DNA of 10,344 nt from Ardenticatenia bacterium. GTDB taxonomy: Bacteria > Chloroflexota > Anaerolineae > Aggregatilineales > Aggregatilineaceae. Below are positions 1 to 6,643 of this stretch, one piece after another. The stretch lies in NCBI GenBank assembly GCA_026984385.1, contig JALSSH010000376.1:1-10344 (forward strand). The letters run 5' to 3'. The notes beneath the pieces were generated by a model that saw only the letters and a list, made by a program, of their open reading frames with translations, had not been told where the DNA came from and ran no database searches. A program made the position numbers and the translations under genes. Position 1 is the first letter of the stretch. Each line of letters opens with the position of its first letter.

Positions 1-68
1 AATGGCCCCAGCAAAAAAAGCAACGCCAGCGCCAGGGTCAGATAACTAAACGGTCCACGTTTTTTCAT
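1..68 (-). CDS. ABC transporter permease, PotC-like (N-terminal 22 residues only)
   Basis: Only the start of this gene is in the window; it runs off the left edge. The ATG is at 68-66 and overlaps the TGA of the upstream permease gene (67-65) in an ATGA arrangement, which points to translational coupling. The visible protein begins MKKRGPFSYLTLALALLFLL: a short basic N-terminus followed by a hydrophobic stretch, as expected for the first membrane segment of the second permease of a PotB/PotC-type importer. No separate Shine-Dalgarno sequence is evident, which fits coupling. The family call rests mainly on position after a binding-protein gene and a first permease; the 22 residues alone would not prove it. 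Confidence 0.7.
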   Translation of the reverse strand, partial: MKKRGPFSYLTLALALLFLLGP

Positions 69-895
69 AAGGTTTTAGGCCGGAATAAACGCAACAGACG
101 GTTGATAACCAGCGTGGTAAGCACCATCACAACGGCGATCACCGTTGCCGCGTCCCAATTGAGCAACACCATCGCGCGTTGATAGAGCAGCGTGGAAAGC
201 ATCAAAACGCGCGTGCCGCCCAAGATCGAGGGCGTGACGTAGGCGGTGATACAGCCGGTGAAGACCAGCGTCCCGCCCATGATCAGCCCGTCGGCAGAAA
301 GCGGCACGATCACCTCAACGAAGGTGCGCAAACGGTTTGCGCCCAGGCTTTGGGCGGCACGCTCCAAGTTGTAGTCCACGTTTTCCAGCGCGCTCATCAG
401 CGAAAGGATCATCAGCGGGAAAAACAGATGCAGCAAGCCCAAGATGATCGCCGTCTCGGTGTACATCAGGCGCAAGGGGCGCTCGCTCAACCCCAACCAC
501 TCCACCGCGTTGTTGACCAGGCCGTGCCGCCCCAAGATCACCAGCCAGCTAAAAGTGCGGGCGACGGGGTTGGTCATCAGCGGCAAGATGATCAGCGACA
601 TCATCACGGCGCGGCGGCGGGGCGTCATGCGGGCGATGATATACGCCACCGGATAGCCCGCCACCGCCGCGATCACGGTCACGATGGCGGCCAGGCGCAA
701 GGTGCGCCAATACACTTTTTGCGAGATCGGGTCGCGGGCAAAGTCGGTGTAATTTTGCAGCGTCAACGTGCCCGCCTGGTTGGTGAACGTGCCCGCCACC
801 ACGTAGATCAGCGGCACGATGAACAGCAGCACCAAAAAGATGAACGCAGGGCTGATGAGCAGCACCACCGCGCGGGATTGGCGAAATTGGTTCAT
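65..895 (-). CDS. ABC transporter permease, PotB-like (spermidine/putrescine or related solute)
   Basis: Inner-membrane permease of a type I ABC importer, 276 aa from the chosen ATG. Six hydrophobic segments are readable at roughly residues 9-34, 68-88, 97-122, 148-170, 203-225 and 250-268. Between segments 4 and 5 is the MetI-family EAA loop (about 178-198: ERAAQSLGAN followed by VIVPL), the site that docks the ATPase. A TTG start at 913 would add six residues but lies in the stem of a strong inverted repeat; the ATG at 895 has AGGG six bases upstream and starts right before the first membrane helix, so it is preferred. The gene follows the binding-protein gene and overlaps the next permease by 4 bp. 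The substrate cannot be read from the sequence: this permease group serves polyamines but also iron, thiamine and other solutes. The ATPase gene is not in the window. Confidence 0.88.
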   Translation of the reverse strand: MNQFRQSRAVVLLISPAFIFLVLLFIVPLIYVVAGTFTNQAGTLTLQNYTDFARDPISQKVYWRTLRLAAIVTVIAAVAGYPVAYIIARMTPRRRAVMMSLIILPLMTNPVARTFSWLVILGRHGLVNNAVEWLGLSERPLRLMYTETAIILGLLHLFFPLMILSLMSALENVDYNLERAAQSLGANRLRTFVEVIVPLSADGLIMGGTLVFTGCITAYVTPSILGGTRVLMLSTLLYQRAMVLLNWDAATVIAVVMVLTTLVINRLLRLFRPKTL

Positions 896-910
896 GGGGG
901 ACCCTGTCTG

Positions 911-989
911 CAAGCGCCCCGAGCAAAGCGCTTCGGGGTGGGGCGGTGTGTTCGCCCCACCCGTCGGCGGGATGCGCTCGGGGCGCTTG
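911..989. repeat. Large intergenic inverted repeat with an inner hairpin between potD-like and potB-like genes
   Basis: A perfect 14-bp outer stem pairs CAAGCGCCCCGAGC (911-924) with GCTCGGGGCGCTTG (976-989). Nested within it is a second perfect 10-bp stem, GGGTGGGGCG (936-945) with CGCCCCACCC (953-962), closing a 7-nt loop. Next to it is a short CCG/CGG hairpin at 961-970. There is no T-tract after the outer stem on either strand, so it is not a standard intrinsic terminator. It fills nearly the whole gap between the binding-protein stop and the permease start. By analogy with malE-malF-type spacers, it could protect the upstream mRNA and lower permease expression. A mobile palindromic repeat family is the alternative. 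Confidence 0.8.
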
Positions 990-1004
990 GCATGTAGCCG
1001 AACG

Positions 1005-2054
1005 CTACTGCGCGATGATCTCGTTCCAGCGCTCGATCCACTCTTCTTTGTGCTTAGCGGTCTCGGCGTAGTCCGGGAAGATCAGCGAATCAACCACATC
1101 TTCGCCGTAAGTAAGCTGGGCGGCGATGTCTTCGGGGATCTCGGTCACGGTGGCGTTGGTCGGAGAGTCCACCAAGTCCAGCGCTTCGGCCAACTGCACA
1201 TCGTGGGAGATCAGGAAGTCAATGTAGGCGTGCGCCAAGTCTTCGTTTTCCGTGCCCTTGACGATGCTGGTCACGCTCAAGAAGCCGGCCAAGCCTTCTT
1301 CCGGCACGACAGCCTCAAGCGGCAGCTCCGTACCGAGCAGGCCGCCCCAAGCGTAGCTGGCGTATGCGCCGACCCAGACTTCCTCTTGTTGCACCAGGGA
1401 GATCATCTCCGAGGAGCGGCGATAGGTGGTGGCGAGCTGCGGCACAAGCTCCGGCAATTTTTCCCAAGCCGGTTCGAGGTTGTCCGCGTCGCCGCCCCAG
1501 GCCAAAGCCATCATCAGCAACATAGCCGCGCCTTGCGTCGTGCCCATTTCCGGCACGGTCACATACCCGGCCACGTCTTCACGCCACAGGTCGCGCCAGG
1601 ACGTGATCGGCTCTTCGACCTCGTCGGTGCGATAGAAAAGGCCCAGGCTGCTGATCGAATAGCCCACGCCGTAGTGATCGCCGAGCGGGTCTTGCGCCCA
1701 GTCGTAAAGCTCTTCTAGGTTGCTCAGTTGCTCCGGATCGTAAGGCTGAAGCACGCCCTCTTGCATCGCTTGATAAGCGTAGTCACCGGCCAGGTTGATC
1801 ACGTCCACGCCCGGGTTGTCGCCGCGTTCCAACAGCTTGCCGAGGCGCTCGGAGTTGTTGCCGGTTTCGTAGACGATGTCCACGTTATACATTTCTTCAA
1901 ACGGCTGGGTGATGTTCTTGTCGATCAGCTCCTGGTTATAGCCCCAGGTAGAAACGACCAACGTCCGCTTTTCGGCGGCGTTTGCCTGGCCGCTGAAGCC
2001 AACGGCGGCCACGAGCAGTGTGACGACCAATGTGAGGACAACGAGCTTTTTCAT
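1005..2054 (-). CDS. Periplasmic/extracellular solute-binding protein, PotD-like family
   Basis: Secreted substrate-binding component of the adjacent ABC importer, 349 aa. Residues 1-26 form a signal peptide: a basic start (MKK), a hydrophobic core and an A-N-A cleavage site before AEKR. No lipobox cysteine is present; indeed no cysteine is seen in the whole protein, so it is a Sec type I product rather than a lipoprotein. The mature part starts with TLVVSTWGYN, typical of the polyamine/iron-type binding proteins. It contains the hinge-region pattern YSISSLGLFYRTDEV (about 132-146) and the C-lobe pattern VKGTENEDLAHAYIDFLIS (about 265-283). Aromatic residues (W37, Y92, W227, Y231, Y234, W236) could line the ligand site, but the ligand itself is not determined. 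The ATG has AAGGAG eight bases upstream. It is the second gene after the LacI-type regulator and precedes two permeases. Confidence 0.88.
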   Translation of the reverse strand: MKKLVVLTLVVTLLVAAVGFSGQANAAEKRTLVVSTWGYNQELIDKNITQPFEEMYNVDIVYETGNNSERLGKLLERGDNPGVDVINLAGDYAYQAMQEGVLQPYDPEQLSNLEELYDWAQDPLGDHYGVGYSISSLGLFYRTDEVEEPITSWRDLWREDVAGYVTVPEMGTTQGAAMLLMMALAWGGDADNLEPAWEKLPELVPQLATTYRRSSEMISLVQQEEVWVGAYASYAWGGLLGTELPLEAVVPEEGLAGFLSVTSIVKGTENEDLAHAYIDFLISHDVQLAEALDLVDSPTNATVTEIPEDIAAQLTYGEDVVDSLIFPDYAETAKHKEEWIERWNEIIAQ

Positions 2055-2152
2055 CTCAAATTCTCCTTAAGAAAAAACGACTCAATGCACGGCAGACTGA
2101 CGGACAAGACGGGAATTTTTCTGGTCACGGGCCTCCTTTGAGTGATGCTCCA
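2055..2152. other. 98-nt gap between the regulator gene and the binding-protein gene
   Basis: It contains the AAGGAG ribosome binding site of the binding-protein gene (minus strand). I see neither a convincing -35/-10 pair nor a hairpin with a T-tract. The regulator and transporter genes may therefore be read from one transcript, though a weak internal promoter cannot be excluded. Confidence 0.5.
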
Positions 2153-3166
2153 CTAGCGATGATCGTTGTTGTAGGGTGCGGTGGACTCTCGAACGACAAG
2201 TTCTAATTCCACCATACGCCGCTCCGGAGGGCGCGCGGGGTCTCGGATGCGCGCAAGCAACATCCGCGCCGCCTGGCGCCCCATCTCGTGCTTGGGGAGG
2301 CGAATGGTGGAAAGCGTCGGCGTGGTATAGGCAGCCAGGTAAATATCGTCAAAGCCGATCACGGAAAGACGCGCGGGCACGTCCAAGCCCAGCTCGTGCG
2401 CGGCGCGCAGCGCGCCCATCGCCATCAGGTCGTTGCAGGCGAAGATCGCCGAAGGTGGCTCGGGCGAACCGAGCAGCTCCAGCGCGTGGCGATAGCCGCT
2501 GGCCGGTTGGAAGTCTCCCTCGCGGATCAGCGTGGCTTGTGGCGCGATGCCCGCTTGTTCTAGCGCGTGTCGATAGCCAAGCTCGCGTTTGCGGCGCAAA
2601 GATTGGCGCGAAGGGCCGGTGATGCACGCGATGCGCCGATGCCCCAGCTCTAACAAGTGTTGAGTAGCCAAGCGCCCACCCTCGAAGTTGTCAAACAGGA
2701 TCGCATCCGCAGGGAAGCGCCCCGCGTCCATGTCGATCACCAACACCGCTGTTCCCGCTTCGACAAGCGAAGCCACGTCCTCGAAGTCATCACTGCCGGT
2801 GGTAAAAATGACGCCGTCCACCCGTTTGGCGCTCAGGTGCTTGGTGTGCACCAACACGCGCCCCAAATCGTTGTCGGAGTCGCACAAAATCAGGCTATAG
2901 CCGTGTTCCAAGCTGACTTCTTCGATCCCTTGCGCGATCTCGGCGAAAAAGGGGTTGCGCCCGTCCGGCACGATCAAGCCCAGCGTGTTGGAGTGCTTGT
3001 TGCGCAAGGCGCGCGCGATGGCGTTGGGCTGATAGCCCAGCGCCTCCATCGAGTGCAAGACCCGACGGCGTAGCTCTTGGCTGACGGGGCGCGTTTCGTT
3101 GATGACGTGGGAGACGGTGGCAATCGAAACGCCGGCGTGACGGGCGACATCGCGCATGGTGGGCAT
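2153..3166 (-). CDS. LacI-family transcriptional regulator
   Basis: DNA-binding repressor of the LacI/GalR family, 337 aa, the usual length. Residues 4-24 form the N-terminal helix-turn-helix (MRDVARHAGVSIATVSHVIN). The linker carries the hinge helix YQPNAIARAL (46-54 plus), including the leucine (L54) that intercalates at the central CG of the operator in this family. The ligand-binding domain follows from about residue 60 (TLGLIVPDGRNPFFAEI), with the family-typical TGSDDF, GHRRIACITGP and SVIGFDDI segments. The ATG at 3166 has AAGGGG eight bases upstream. A tandem operator lies directly upstream, so autoregulation is likely. The gene leads an apparent operon with a PotD/PotB/PotC-type transporter; LacI regulators usually sense sugars or nucleosides, so the pairing leaves the transported ligand open. 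Confidence 0.93.
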   Translation of the reverse strand: MPTMRDVARHAGVSIATVSHVINETRPVSQELRRRVLHSMEALGYQPNAIARALRNKHSNTLGLIVPDGRNPFFAEIAQGIEEVSLEHGYSLILCDSDNDLGRVLVHTKHLSAKRVDGVIFTTGSDDFEDVASLVEAGTAVLVIDMDAGRFPADAILFDNFEGGRLATQHLLELGHRRIACITGPSRQSLRRKRELGYRHALEQAGIAPQATLIREGDFQPASGYRHALELLGSPEPPSAIFACNDLMAMGALRAAHELGLDVPARLSVIGFDDIYLAAYTTPTLSTIRLPKHEMGRQAARMLLARIRDPARPPERRMVELELVVRESTAPYNNDHR

Positions 3167-3182
3167 GGAATGTTCCCCTTGT

Positions 3183-3205
3183 TAAACGTTTACGTAAACG
3201 TTTAC
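3183..3205. promoter_or_regulatory. Tandem LacI-type operator (perfect 22-bp palindrome)
   Basis: Two copies of TAAACGTTTA (3183-3192 and 3195-3204) are separated by CG. Together they form a perfect 22-bp palindrome centred between 3193 and 3194. The right half extends to GTAAACGTTTAC (3194-3205), the classic 12-bp dyad with a central CG recognised by LacI/GalR/CcpA-type proteins. It lies 16-39 bases upstream of the LacI-type gene and just downstream of its -10 box, over the expected transcription start. That is a position for repression by steric block. Confidence 0.88.
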
Positions 3206-3209
3206 GCTC

Positions 3210-3218
3210 ATTGTATCA
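3210..3218 (-). promoter_or_regulatory. Extended -10 promoter of the LacI-type regulator operon
   Basis: On the minus strand TGATACAAT is read from 3218 to 3210: a TACAAT -10 box with the TGn extension. No good -35 box is seen at the right distance, which is common for extended -10 promoters. The predicted start point falls inside the operator at 3183-3205. Confidence 0.6.
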
Positions 3219-3318
3219 CACTTTTGGCCGCGCTCCTACAAAAACGCAAAAAACGCACTTACCTACTTTGCACAAACGGCTTAGCCGGGCACAGCTCCCC
3301 GTCCCCGAATGAACGTTT

Positions 3319-3347
3319 TTGGCTTCCTGCGCAAAGCCCTTTAAGAT
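3319..3347 (+). promoter_or_regulatory. Sigma-70-type promoter of the B12-subunit/meaB operon
   Basis: TTGGCT (3319-3324) and TAAGAT (3342-3347) are separated by exactly 17 bases. Transcription would start near 3354, about 32 bases before the ATG at 3386. It lies in the 219-base divergent gap with the LacI-type gene but about 115 bases or more from the operator. Confidence 0.5.
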
Positions 3348-3385
3348 TAAAGCAAACATCGGTTGAGCGGAGGGAGCAAACCCCG

Positions 3386-3793
3386 ATGAGCGAAAGCAAA
3401 ATCCGCGTGCTGATCGCCAAGCCCGGCTTGGACGGGCACGACCGAGGCGCTAAGGTGATCGCCCGCGCGCTGCGTGACGCCGGTATGGAGGTCATCTACA
3501 CCGGTTTACGCCAAACGCCGGAGATGATCGCCGAGGCCGCCTTGCAAGAGGACGTGGACGTGGTCGGCCTCTCGATCCTCAGCGGGGCGCACATGGCGCT
3601 TGTGCCGCGCGTCAAGCAGCTTTTGGAGGCGGAAGGGCTGGGCGACGTGCTGTTGCTAGTCGGTGGCATCATTCCGGACGAGGACGTGCCCAAGTTGCGC
3701 GAGCTGGGCGTGAGCGCGGTTTTCGGCCCGGGCACCAATACCCAAGAGATCGTCGAACATATTCGCGCCGCTTTGCAAAGGGAAACGAGCTGA
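3386..3793 (+). CDS. Methylmalonyl-CoA mutase, B12-binding (small/C-terminal) subunit
   Basis: A stand-alone cobalamin-binding domain of 135 aa, the usual size for the separate small subunit of split methylmalonyl-CoA-type mutases. It begins IRVLIAKPGLDGHDRGAKVI and has the base-off/His-on motif DxHxxG as D16, H18, G21, followed by GLSILSG (61-67), LVGGIIP (91-97) and FGPGT (113-117) around the B12 tail pocket. The histidine ligates cobalt; the catalytic TIM barrel must come from another polypeptide, which is not in the window. The ATG at 3386 has AGGGAG nine bases upstream. An open frame continues upstream to 3077, but its extra residues are unlike the family and cross the LacI-type promoter, so that start is rejected. 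The meaB gene follows after 2 bases. Confidence 0.93.
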   Translation: MSESKIRVLIAKPGLDGHDRGAKVIARALRDAGMEVIYTGLRQTPEMIAEAALQEDVDVVGLSILSGAHMALVPRVKQLLEAEGLGDVLLLVGGIIPDEDVPKLRELGVSAVFGPGTNTQEIVEHIRAALQRETS

Positions 3794-3795
3794 CG

Positions 3796-4809
3796 ATGCC
3801 CCGCACACCAACCGCCGAAGCGCTGGCCGAAGCCGTGTTGCGCGGGGAAAGGCGCGCCCTGGCTCGGCTGATCACGCGCGTAGAAAATCGCACGACGGAC
3901 GCACAAGACGCGCTCGCCACGCTGCATCCGCACACCGGCCACGCCTATGTGGTGGGCGTCACCGGCGCGCCCGGCACCGGCAAGTCCACGTTGGTTAACG
4001 TGCTGACCCGTGCATTGCGCGAACGAGGGCAGACGGTCGGCATCATCGCGGTGGACCCGACCAGCCCGTTTAGCGGGGGCGCGGTGCTCGGAGACCGCAT
4101 CCGTATGGGGGACCTGGTCGGCGATCGCGGCGTTTTTATCCGCAGCATGGCCAATCGCGGCAGTTTGGGCGGATTGGCCGCCACCACCGGCGACGTGGCG
4201 CGCGTGCTGGACGCGGCAGGCTTTGACGTGGTGGTGATCGAAACGGTTGGCGCGGGCCAAAGCGAAGTCGAGATCGCGGGCACAGCCCACACAACGTTGG
4301 TGGTGGAAGCGCCCGGCTTGGGCGACGATGTGCAGGCGATCAAGGCGGGCATCTTGGAGATCGCCGACGTGCTCGTGGTCAACAAGGCAGACCGCCCGGG
4401 CGTGGAGCACACGGTGCGCGCTTTGCAAGCCATGCTCAGCTTGGGGCATCGGCTGCGCACGGTCGGCCATCACGGGCAGCGCATGGCCGTTGAGGAGACC
4501 TCCGCCCCGCCGGAGTACGACTTTTGGGATGTGCCCATCGTGCAGACGGTCGCCATCAGCGGCGAGGGGATCGCCGAGCTGGTGGATGCGCTGGAACGTC
4601 ACCGCGCCTATTTGCGCCAAAGCGGAGATTGGCACGCTCGGGAGCGGGCGCGCGTGACGGCGGAGTTGCGCGCGCGGCTGCAAGAGACGCTGTGGGAGCG
4701 CTTGCTCGAAGAGCGCGGCGCGGAGGCGCTCAGCGCGGCGGTGGAACAGGTGTTGGCGCGCGAGCTGGCGCCGCAACAAGCGGTACGCGCGTTGTTGAAC
4801 GGACGTTGA
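3796..4809 (+). CDS. meaB: MeaB/ArgK-family GTPase, methylmalonyl-CoA mutase chaperone
   Basis: G3E P-loop GTPase that loads and protects the B12 cofactor of methylmalonyl-CoA mutase, 337 aa. Visible motifs: Walker A GAPGTGKST (57-65); the DPTSPFSGGAVLGDRIRM segment (87-104) with metal and switch I residues; IRSMANRGSLGGLA (115-128); the G3 region ETVGAGQSE (149-157); GLGDDVQAIKAG (174-185); the guanine-specificity motif NKAD (196-199). A C-terminal dimerisation arm rich in Arg and Leu follows. The ATG lies 2 bases after the stop of the B12-subunit gene, so the two are almost certainly translated from one message, and the pairing supports both calls. Which mutase it serves (methylmalonyl-, ethylmalonyl- or isobutyryl-CoA type) cannot be told from the window. 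Confidence 0.95.
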   Translation: MPRTPTAEALAEAVLRGERRALARLITRVENRTTDAQDALATLHPHTGHAYVVGVTGAPGTGKSTLVNVLTRALRERGQTVGIIAVDPTSPFSGGAVLGDRIRMGDLVGDRGVFIRSMANRGSLGGLAATTGDVARVLDAAGFDVVVIETVGAGQSEVEIAGTAHTTLVVEAPGLGDDVQAIKAGILEIADVLVVNKADRPGVEHTVRALQAMLSLGHRLRTVGHHGQRMAVEETSAPPEYDFWDVPIVQTVAISGEGIAELVDALERHRAYLRQSGDWHARERARVTAELRARLQETLWERLLEERGAEALSAAVEQVLARELAPQQAVRALLNGR

Positions 4810-4894
4810 GCGCCCGTATCATACTCCGCCCTTGAAGCCCATCTGACCCACCCGATTTGTGCCAAACGTCAAATGCGCGCTTCCTGCTCATGGG

Positions 4895-4900
4895 TATAAT
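4895..4900 (+). promoter_or_regulatory. Consensus -10 box upstream of phosphofructokinase gene
   Basis: A perfect TATAAT lies 95 bases before the pfk ATG in the 186-base gap after meaB. No matching -35 is seen 16-18 bases upstream. Transcription from about 4907 would give a leader of roughly 89 nt, which contains a small hairpin (ACGCC 4951-4955 with GGCGT 4966-4970) shortly before the strong ribosome binding site GGAGGAG (4982-4988). No terminator after meaB is evident in this gap. Confidence 0.55.
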
Positions 4901-4995
4901 AGGGAGGGCGCGTTGCCCCTTAAATAGACCCCTTATTTTGATAGCCTGATACGCCACCCCATAGCGGCGTTGTAAACCTTCGGAGGAGACCGAAA

Positions 4996-6174
4996 ATGTT
5001 GCGTATTGCCGTACTGACAGGCGGCGGGGATGTCCCGGGCCTGAATCCTTGTATCAAGCAGATCGTCTACCGTGCGCAAGACGCCGGCCACGAAACTTTT
5101 GGCATTCGGCGCGGCTGGGCGGGCTTGTTGGACTTCGACATTGACGAAAAAGACGAGCAGAAACGCCGACGCTGGATTATGCCGCTGGACAAACATCGCG
5201 TGCGCACCGTTGACCGCACCGGTGGGACGTTCCTCCACACTTCCCGCACCAATCCCTTCAACGTGCAGCCGAACCGCATCCCCGAACATCTGAAGGATAT
5301 GCAAGTGCCCGCCCACGAAGACAAACACGGGCGCACCGTCTACGATTACACCGAACACGTTTTGCGCGTGCTGGAGCATTTGGGGATTGACGTGCTGATC
5401 CCCATCGGCGGCGATGACACGCTCAGCTATGGCGAGCGGTTGCACCGCGAAGGCGTGAAGGTGGTCGCCATCCCCAAAACGATGGACAACGACGTTTACG
5501 GTACGGACTATTGCATCGGCTTTAGCACGGCGGTGACGCGCTCGGTGAACTTCATCCACAACTTGCGCACAAGCGCCGGTTCGCATGAACGGATCGCGGT
5601 GGTGGAGCTTTTCGGGCGCAACTCCGGCGAAACGTCGCTGATCGCGGCGTATTTGGCGGGCGTAGACCGTGCGATCATCTCCGAAGTACCTTTCGATATT
5701 GATCGCCTGGCCGAGCTGATTATGAAAGACAAACTGGACAACCCCAGCAACTACGCCATGCTCACCGTTTCCGAGGGCGCGCGACCGGTCGCAGGTGAGA
5801 TCGTGGAGCGGGGGGAAGCGGACGCTTACGGACACAAAAAGCTGGGCGGCATCGGCTTGGTGTTGGGCGAGCTGCTCAAGGAGAAGACCGGCCAGCATAT
5901 TATCTACCAGCAGGTGGCCTATCTAATGCGCTCCGGTGCGCCGGACTCGCTGGACTTGATGGTGGCGGCCAATTATGCACAGATGGCGATGAGCCTGGTG
6001 GAACAGCGACGCTTCGGGCGCATGGTGGCCTTGCAGCGCGGGTTGTACACGGATGTTAACCTCAGCACGATTATGCAGGGGGTCAAGCGGGTGAACGTGG
6101 CGGAGCTTTACGACGTGGAGCAATACGTGCCCAAGGTGCGCCACGTCTTTGGGATGCCCATGTTCCTGATGTAG
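4996..6174 (+). CDS. pfk: 6-phosphofructokinase, pyrophosphate-type signature
   Basis: Phosphorylates fructose 6-phosphate to the 1,6-bisphosphate in glycolysis, 392 aa, cytoplasmic. The N-terminus TGGGDVPGLN (8-17) is the phosphoryl-donor loop. GGDD (138-141) places Asp141 where ATP enzymes have Gly (Gly104 in E. coli). PKTMDND (160-166) has Lys161 where ATP enzymes have Gly124. This Asp/Lys pair is the known mark of PPi-dependent or PPi-preferring enzymes. Asp164 is the expected catalytic base. GFSTAVTRSVNFIHNL (175-190) and ELFGRNSGETS (204-214) form the sugar-phosphate site. The ATG at 4996 has GGAGGAG seven bases upstream. It appears monocistronic: own -10 box and a strong terminator. 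Donor specificity is inferred from motifs only. Confidence 0.93.
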   Translation: MLRIAVLTGGGDVPGLNPCIKQIVYRAQDAGHETFGIRRGWAGLLDFDIDEKDEQKRRRWIMPLDKHRVRTVDRTGGTFLHTSRTNPFNVQPNRIPEHLKDMQVPAHEDKHGRTVYDYTEHVLRVLEHLGIDVLIPIGGDDTLSYGERLHREGVKVVAIPKTMDNDVYGTDYCIGFSTAVTRSVNFIHNLRTSAGSHERIAVVELFGRNSGETSLIAAYLAGVDRAIISEVPFDIDRLAELIMKDKLDNPSNYAMLTVSEGARPVAGEIVERGEADAYGHKKLGGIGLVLGELLKEKTGQHIIYQQVAYLMRSGAPDSLDLMVAANYAQMAMSLVEQRRFGRMVALQRGLYTDVNLSTIMQGVKRVNVAELYDVEQYVPKVRHVFGMPMFLM

Positions 6175-6182
6175 CGACTGCG

Positions 6183-6229
6183 GCGCGCCCCGCGCGTGTT
6201 TTCGGCTGAGCGGGCGGGGCGCGCTTTTT
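6183..6229 (+). terminator. Intrinsic terminator after phosphofructokinase
   Basis: An 11-bp perfect GC stem, GCGCGCCCCGC (6183-6193) with GCGGGGCGCGC (6214-6224), closes a 20-nt loop and is followed directly by TTTTT (6225-6229). It begins nine bases after the pfk stop codon. The left copy of the 41-bp island repeat starts three bases after the T-run. Confidence 0.92.
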
Positions 6230-6231
6230 GT

Positions 6232-6272
6232 CAGCGCGTGCACCAGATCGTGCACGGGCGGCGGAAGTGAGG
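6232..6272. repeat. Left copy of 41-bp exact direct repeat (3' scrap of HTH gene)
   Basis: It is identical, without mismatch, to 10162-10202. In the reading frame of the intact right-hand gene it encodes the last residues QRVHQIVHGRRK plus the TGA, but here it has no 5' portion. It contains a 7-bp hairpin, CGTGCAC (6237-6243) and GTGCACG (6250-6256), around CAGATC. Similarity stops sharply on both sides. It marks the left boundary of the accessory segment. Confidence 0.95.
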
Positions 6273-6282
6273 GTGCCGCCCG
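6255..6282. repeat. Hairpin straddling the left repeat boundary
   Basis: CGGGCGGC (6255-6262) pairs perfectly with GCCGCCCG (6275-6282) around a 12-nt loop. The left arm belongs to the 41-bp repeat and the right arm to the adjoining unique sequence, so this hairpin does not exist at the right copy. No T-tract follows. It may be the old transcription end of the HTH gene. Confidence 0.6.
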
Positions 6283-6643
6283 ATTGGGACGACGCCCCGT
6301 CGCCTACTCCCCTAGCGCGCACTAGACCTTCTTTTCACGGACATATCATCATACAGGCGGTTTAGCGTTGGGGTTGCAAGTCTTCGCTGGTGCTGCTGAT
6401 CATGGCGGTGACGTTGGCGGTCGGAGTGAATATAGACGGCCCTCCTGGTGCATGTTAGCTGCGCGTAGAATTACGGCGGCGCGCGGGCAGCCCCAATATC
6501 CCCAGGGCTTATCAATTCTAATCGAGAGCACATCCTACACGCGAGCAGTCGGCGAGTACACACCCCAAATATTCTCAGATGCTCGCCTAATCTCTATCTA
6601 GCGGTTTTTGCATTGATAAGCCATGAAATACGCTCCATACAAA
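6283..6643. other. Non-coding stretch at the left of the island
   Basis: No supported gene in about 360 bases. Base composition shifts towards A+T compared with the flanks, most visibly from about 6430 onward. The longest open stretches here are short, lack ribosome binding sites and look unlike proteins. One 26-codon hydrophobic frame at 6369-6452 could be chance or a decayed fragment. It probably serves as the upstream region of the NACHT gene. Confidence 0.5.

Noticed and set aside
896..913. TTG start adding six residues to the PotB-like permease
   Set aside because: It lies at the stem of the 911-989 inverted repeat; the ATG at 895 has AGGG at a good distance and begins right at the membrane segment.
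911..989. Intrinsic terminator after the binding-protein gene
   Set aside because: The stem is strong but no T-tract follows on either strand, and the permease gene directly downstream needs read-through.
3312..3317. AACGTT near the -35 box of the B12-subunit promoter as a second LacI-type operator
   Set aside because: Only the 6-bp core matches; the flanks are not symmetric, unlike the operator at 3183-3205.
3077..3385. N-terminal extension of the B12-binding subunit
   Set aside because: The frame is open, but the added residues do not resemble the family, cross the opposite-strand regulator gene and its operator, and the ATG at 3386 has a good ribosome binding site and a promoter just upstream.
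3496..4779. Long minus-strand open frame (427 codons) opposite meaB and the B12 subunit
   Set aside because: Low-complexity His/Arg/Ala-rich translation antisense to two clear genes; an artefact of GC-rich codon use.
4933..5898. Minus-strand open frame opposite pfk
   Set aside because: Antisense to a well-conserved enzyme, with no protein-like motifs.
6368..6601. Short plus-strand open frame (77 codons) left of the NACHT gene
   Set aside because: It starts at a TTG without a ribosome binding site and its translation looks like chance; a neighbouring hydrophobic 26-codon frame is likewise too short to call.
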